Shown here: positions 6,413 through 8,624 of the stretch, one piece after another | How the letters are laid out: each line of letters begins with the position of its first letter | Numbering within the stretch: position 1 is the first letter of the stretch | Source: JAJPJX01 sp964568355 | Lineage (GTDB): Bacteria > Acidobacteriota > Terriglobia > Bryobacterales > Bryobacteraceae | Assembly (NCBI GenBank): GCA_964568355.1 | Contig: CAZMRK010000691.1 | Coordinates: 1-8,624 of the forward strand | Length of the DNA stretch: 8,624 bases | Reading direction: 5' to 3' | The notes under the pieces: generated by a model | The model's database searches: none | Told to the model about the DNA's origin: nothing | The model's input: only the letters and a program-made list of their open reading frames with translations | Position numbers and translations under genes: made by a program

Positions 6413-7432
6413 CTACGGTTTGGTGCCCAAAACCAGGGGAGACGGGCCTGGTGTGTCGAGGGTGCGCGGATTCACGAAACCTGCTTCGAGCAGCCACTCC
6501 CGGATCTCTTCGAAGGAGAAAGTGTCCCCCTCGACGGTATTCACCAACATGTTCACGGCGAAGATAAGCCCGGCCGCCGGCGCGGTACGCTGTTCGTTCA
6601 CCAGGAACTCGGCAATAGCGACGGTGCCGCCGGGCGCCAGCGCCTCGAACGTTTTGCGCAGCAGGACCAGGCTCTGCCGCGCTCCTACGGCATGCAGAAT
6701 GTGCCCGATCGTAGCGACCTGGCGGCCTGTGCCGAAATCGGCCGCGAACAGATCGCCCTCCACGTAGCGGAGCTGCGCGCCGACCCCGCAGCGCTCGGCC
6801 ATCTTTCCGGTGACCTCGAGAACAGCCGGCCAGTCCACCGCCGTGACGGTAACCTGAGGCGATGCCTGAGCCAGGGCAATCCCCCAGACTCCTGATCCCG
6901 CGCCCAAATCGAGCACGCTCCCACTTTTCAGTTCCAGCGTTGCCGCCAACGCCCGCGCTGCCGGATAGCTTAAGGGAAACAGGTCGGCAACGAACTCGGC
7001 GAAGAACTGCGCTCCACGGGACTCGGGATCGACCGCCTGTGCCGGTTGGCCGGTACGTACGATCTGCTCCAATCCCATCCACTTGGGAAGCAATTGGGTG
7101 TGGATGTGGCGCAGCAAGCCGCCCTGGTAGGTGGGTTTGGAACGAACCAGAAAGGTTGCGCTCTCCGGGGTCAGCGCATAGCGGCCACTGGGATCCTTGG
7201 ACAGCAGCTCCAGCCCCACCAGGGCATTCATCAGGGCACGCAGTCCGCGTTCGGACGCCCCCGTGGCCGCACTCATTTCGGCGGGCGTGCGGGGCGTTTC
7301 CAGATGGTCGAAGAGGCCGATCTCGACGGCTGCGCTCAGGATCAAGGGCGACGCAAAGCTCCACGATAGCTGTTGCAGGCGCTCCGGGGTTACGGCAGGG
7401 GACGAGCCGGCGGGTTTCGTTGCAGTAGGCAT
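6413..7432 (-). CDS. SAM-dependent O-methyltransferase (family 2, winged-helix dimerisation domain)
   Basis: This 339-residue protein runs from the ATG at 7432, which has AAAGGA about 7 nt upstream. An in-frame start at 7465 would add 11 residues but has no better site. The N-terminal winged-helix dimerisation domain (about 18-95) includes AVEIGLFDHL and RALMNALVGLELL. The Rossmann domain follows: motif I VLDLGAGSG (173-181), the acidic residue Asp200 in VDWPAVL, GDLF (226-229), GHILHAVG (243-250, with the position of the catalytic base His247), then LAPGGTVAIAEF and EEIREWLLEAGF near 308-319. This is the plan of acetylserotonin/caffeate-type and bacterial small-molecule O-methyltransferases. 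The substrate is probably a hydroxylated secondary metabolite, quinone or carotenoid, but no biosynthetic gene is nearby to name it. The usual HDW after the catalytic histidine is replaced by HAVG. Confidence 0.88.
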   Translation of the reverse strand: MPTATKPAGSSPAVTPERLQQLSWSFASPLILSAAVEIGLFDHLETPRTPAEMSAATGASERGLRALMNALVGLELLSKDPSGRYALTPESATFLVRSKPTYQGGLLRHIHTQLLPKWMGLEQIVRTGQPAQAVDPESRGAQFFAEFVADLFPLSYPAARALAATLELKSGSVLDLGAGSGVWGIALAQASPQVTVTAVDWPAVLEVTGKMAERCGVGAQLRYVEGDLFAADFGTGRQVATIGHILHAVGARQSLVLLRKTFEALAPGGTVAIAEFLVNEQRTAPAAGLIFAVNMLVNTVEGDTFSFEEIREWLLEAGFVNPRTLDTPGPSPLVLGTKP

Positions 7433-7445
7433 AATAATTCCTTTC

Positions 7446-7461
7446 GCTTCCAATCGGAAGC
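7446..7461. repeat. Perfect 16-bp inverted repeat upstream of the methyltransferase
   Basis: GCTTCC (7446-7451) and GGAAGC (7456-7461) are perfect arms around a 4-nt loop. The site is 13 nt before the start codon, right next to its ribosome binding site, within the 128-nt gap after the DUF336 gene. It could be an RNA hairpin in the leader or a small operator. I see no clear -35/-10 pair in the gap. Confidence 0.5.
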
Positions 7462-7560
7462 ACATCTGATTACGCGGAACGCACTGCCCGATCGTGTCTG
7501 TTCAGCAGCGGAAACGGGAGCGCGGGTGGGCAATCGGACGAGCTGAATCCAGTTGCAGCG

Positions 7561-7977
7561 CTAGTCCGAAAGCATAGCGGCACCCATCGCGGCCAGCTCC
7601 ATATCTTCCGTCTGAGGCAACCCGCTGACCGCCACGGCACCCACGACCTTCCCATTCTTCCATACCGGCAGACCCCCGCCCCATCCCACGAAGCGAGGAT
7701 CGCCGAAATAGGCAATATCGAAGCCCTTTTCCGGATCGCGGGCAGCCTCCCCGATCTGCTTGGTGGGCTTGCGCTCGCGGGCGGCGGTCCAGGCCTTATT
7801 GGTCGCAATCAGGATGGAGGAAAGCGGAGCCCCGTCGAGTCGCGCGAAAGCCAGCAGTTCCCCGTGCGAGTCCGCTACCGCAATAACGGCGGCCTTCCCG
7901 CGGCGCAGCACTTCGTCTGCAATGGCGTCGACAACCTTCTTCGCTTCGGCATAGGAGATGGTGAGATCTTGGATCAC
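7561..7977 (-). CDS. GlcG/HbpS family (DUF336) protein
   Basis: This 138-residue single-domain protein has the DUF336 pattern: LTISYAEAKKVVDAIADEV (5-23), then AVIAVADSHGELLAFARLDGAPLSS (30-54) and AIATNKAWTAA-like LIATNKAWTAA (56-66). The closing GGLPVWKNGKVVGAVAVSG begins at about 101. Length matches the family. Members bind haem (HbpS), act as accessory proteins in glycolate loci (GlcG), or have corrinoid-related roles, so the biochemical role here is open. The start is GTG 7977, only 4 nt after the plsC stop (TGA GAAG GTG), with GAGAAG overlapping the stop as ribosome binding site. This points to translational coupling to plsC. No other glycolate or haem gene is in view. No signal peptide is seen. 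Confidence 0.88.
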   Translation of the reverse strand: MIQDLTISYAEAKKVVDAIADEVLRRGKAAVIAVADSHGELLAFARLDGAPLSSILIATNKAWTAARERKPTKQIGEAARDPEKGFDIAYFGDPRFVGWGGGLPVWKNGKVVGAVAVSGLPQTEDMELAAMGAAMLSD

Positions 7978-7981
7978 CTTC

Positions 7982-8624
7982 TCAGGATACTGTCCCCGGG
8001 CATTCCCGGGGCCGGCTGCGGAGGAGAACCAATTCGTCGATCATTCTCTGGCGCACGGTATCCCGCAGGCGGGCACACTCCTTGGCCCCCCAACCTTCGA
8101 CGGGAATGGCTTCCAACACGCGCAGGTAAATATCCTGCCGTCTTCCGAAGATCCACGAATCGCGCGGCAGGGCGGCGCCGGACCCCTCGACAACCAGTGG
8201 CAGTACCTGTACCCGCTCCCGGATTGCCAGTTGAAACGGGCCTTCGTTGAAGGGCAGCATTTCACCGTCGAGCGAACGGGTGCCTTCCGGGAAAAAGACT
8301 ACGGAACAGCGGCGGCGCAGGTAGCGGGCGCACTGCAACAGCGCTTGGGCGGCTTTACGCCGGTCCGCCCGGTCTACCGGCACATCGCCCGACATGCGCA
8401 TCATCCAACCCACCGCCGGGAGGCGAAAGAGTTCCGCCTTGGCCAGCCATTTGGCATCCATGCCGAGATGCGCGATGAGAGGGATGTCTGCCAGGGACTG
8501 GTGATTGCTGACGATGACGTAAACTTCGTCCGGGTGCAGATTCTCCGAGCCTGAGATATGAATGCGCCAGGGATTCACCAGGGCCAAGGCGCGGCCGAGC
8601 CGTCGAAACCAGCGCGCGGTGCGC
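7982..8624 (-). CDS. plsC: 1-acyl-sn-glycerol-3-phosphate acyltransferase, 5' end beyond the window
   Basis: The reading frame is open to the window edge, giving at least 213 residues, and the true start lies outside. The acyltransferase motifs are in order: NHQSLAD, the H-x4-D catalytic motif (about residues 40-46 of the visible part); GDVPVDRADR, the phosphate-binding block; FPEGTRS (about 111-117); and VLPLVVEGSG. An upstream part reading RALALVNPWRIHISG continues the typical N-terminal region of PlsC. A TTG at 8587 could be read as a start, but the coding signal continues past it. The enzyme acylates lysophosphatidic acid to phosphatidic acid at the membrane in phospholipid synthesis. Its C-terminus carries a perfect hairpin sequence and is followed by the coupled DUF336 gene. 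Confidence 0.9.
   Translation of the reverse strand, partial: RTARWFRRLGRALALVNPWRIHISGSENLHPDEVYVIVSNHQSLADIPLIAHLGMDAKWLAKAELFRLPAVGWMMRMSGDVPVDRADRRKAAQALLQCARYLRRRCSVVFFPEGTRSLDGEMLPFNEGPFQLAIRERVQVLPLVVEGSGAALPRDSWIFGRRQDIYLRVLEAIPVEGWGAKECARLRDTVRQRMIDELVLLRSRPRECPGTVS
7994..8011. repeat. Perfect 7-bp-arm inverted repeat at the plsC 3' end
   Basis: CCCCGGG (7994-8000) and CCCGGGG (8005-8011) flank a 4-nt loop and would make a very stable hairpin in the mRNA. It lies in the last codons of plsC, 9 nt before its stop and 16 nt before the GTG of the DUF336 gene. It may influence coupled translation or mRNA processing. Confidence 0.55.

Noticed and set aside
6363..7463. A 366-codon minus-strand open frame, longer than the methyltransferase
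   Set aside because: It is an out-of-frame shadow in GC-rich DNA: arginine-, glycine- and proline-rich with no domain, while the other frame has full methyltransferase motifs.
7958..8554. A 198-codon plus-strand frame
   Set aside because: It is antisense to plsC, which shows NHQSLAD and FPEGTRS.

Overview
The window is a GC-rich bacterial chromosomal segment with tightly packed genes on both strands. It carries no transposase, phage gene, tRNA, rRNA or CRISPR array. The gene content is housekeeping and metabolic: ribosomal protein L28, RecX, PlsC, LemA and sugar-acid catabolism. The YtxH and DUF948-like envelope pair, the DUF336 protein and the style of the O-methyltransferase make me think of Acidobacteriota (Solibacter/Bryobacter type). 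That is an impression from family resemblance, not something the sequence proves.

Left part, plus strand (1-3318). A LemA-family membrane-anchored protein follows a 16-bp tandem duplication at the window edge. After it come an aldehyde dehydrogenase resembling alpha-ketoglutarate semialdehyde dehydrogenases, a fumarylacetoacetate-hydrolase-fold enzyme of the 2-keto-3-deoxy-pentonate dehydratase (AraD1/KdaD/XylX) type, and a thioredoxin-fold [2Fe-2S] ferredoxin-like protein. The last three are almost contiguous (gaps of 4 and 7 nt) and look like one operon. The dehydratase and dehydrogenase together are the last two steps of the oxidative, non-phosphorylating (Weimberg-type) pentose pathway, ending in 2-oxoglutarate.

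Middle (3329-5143). recX on the minus strand ends 10 nt from the ferredoxin gene. It diverges from a plus-strand pair: a YtxH-like small membrane protein and a DUF948-like membrane/coiled-coil protein. This pair recalls the ytxG-ytxH stress genes of Bacillus. It ends at a hairpin terminator that also serves rpmB (L28, zinc-ribbon form) arriving from the other strand.

Small-gene zone (5144-5670). Two short plus-strand genes lie here: a 60-residue protein with four cysteines and a 61-residue membrane protein. A strong GC hairpin separates them. The second overlaps, stop over stop, the minus-strand HAD gene. Neither has a function I recognise.

Right part, minus strand (5667-8624). Read in the direction of transcription, this holds plsC (5' end beyond the window), a DUF336 GlcG/HbpS-like protein that starts 4 nt after plsC stops, a SAM-dependent O-methyltransferase and a HAD-superfamily hydrolase. 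Two perfect short inverted repeats sit at junctions here: one just before the plsC stop and one just upstream of the methyltransferase ribosome binding site.

I did not find a clearly new multi-gene system. The best leads are the ferredoxin attached to the pentonate genes, the two small unknown proteins and the junction hairpins. No stretch longer than about 140 nt lacks a gene.
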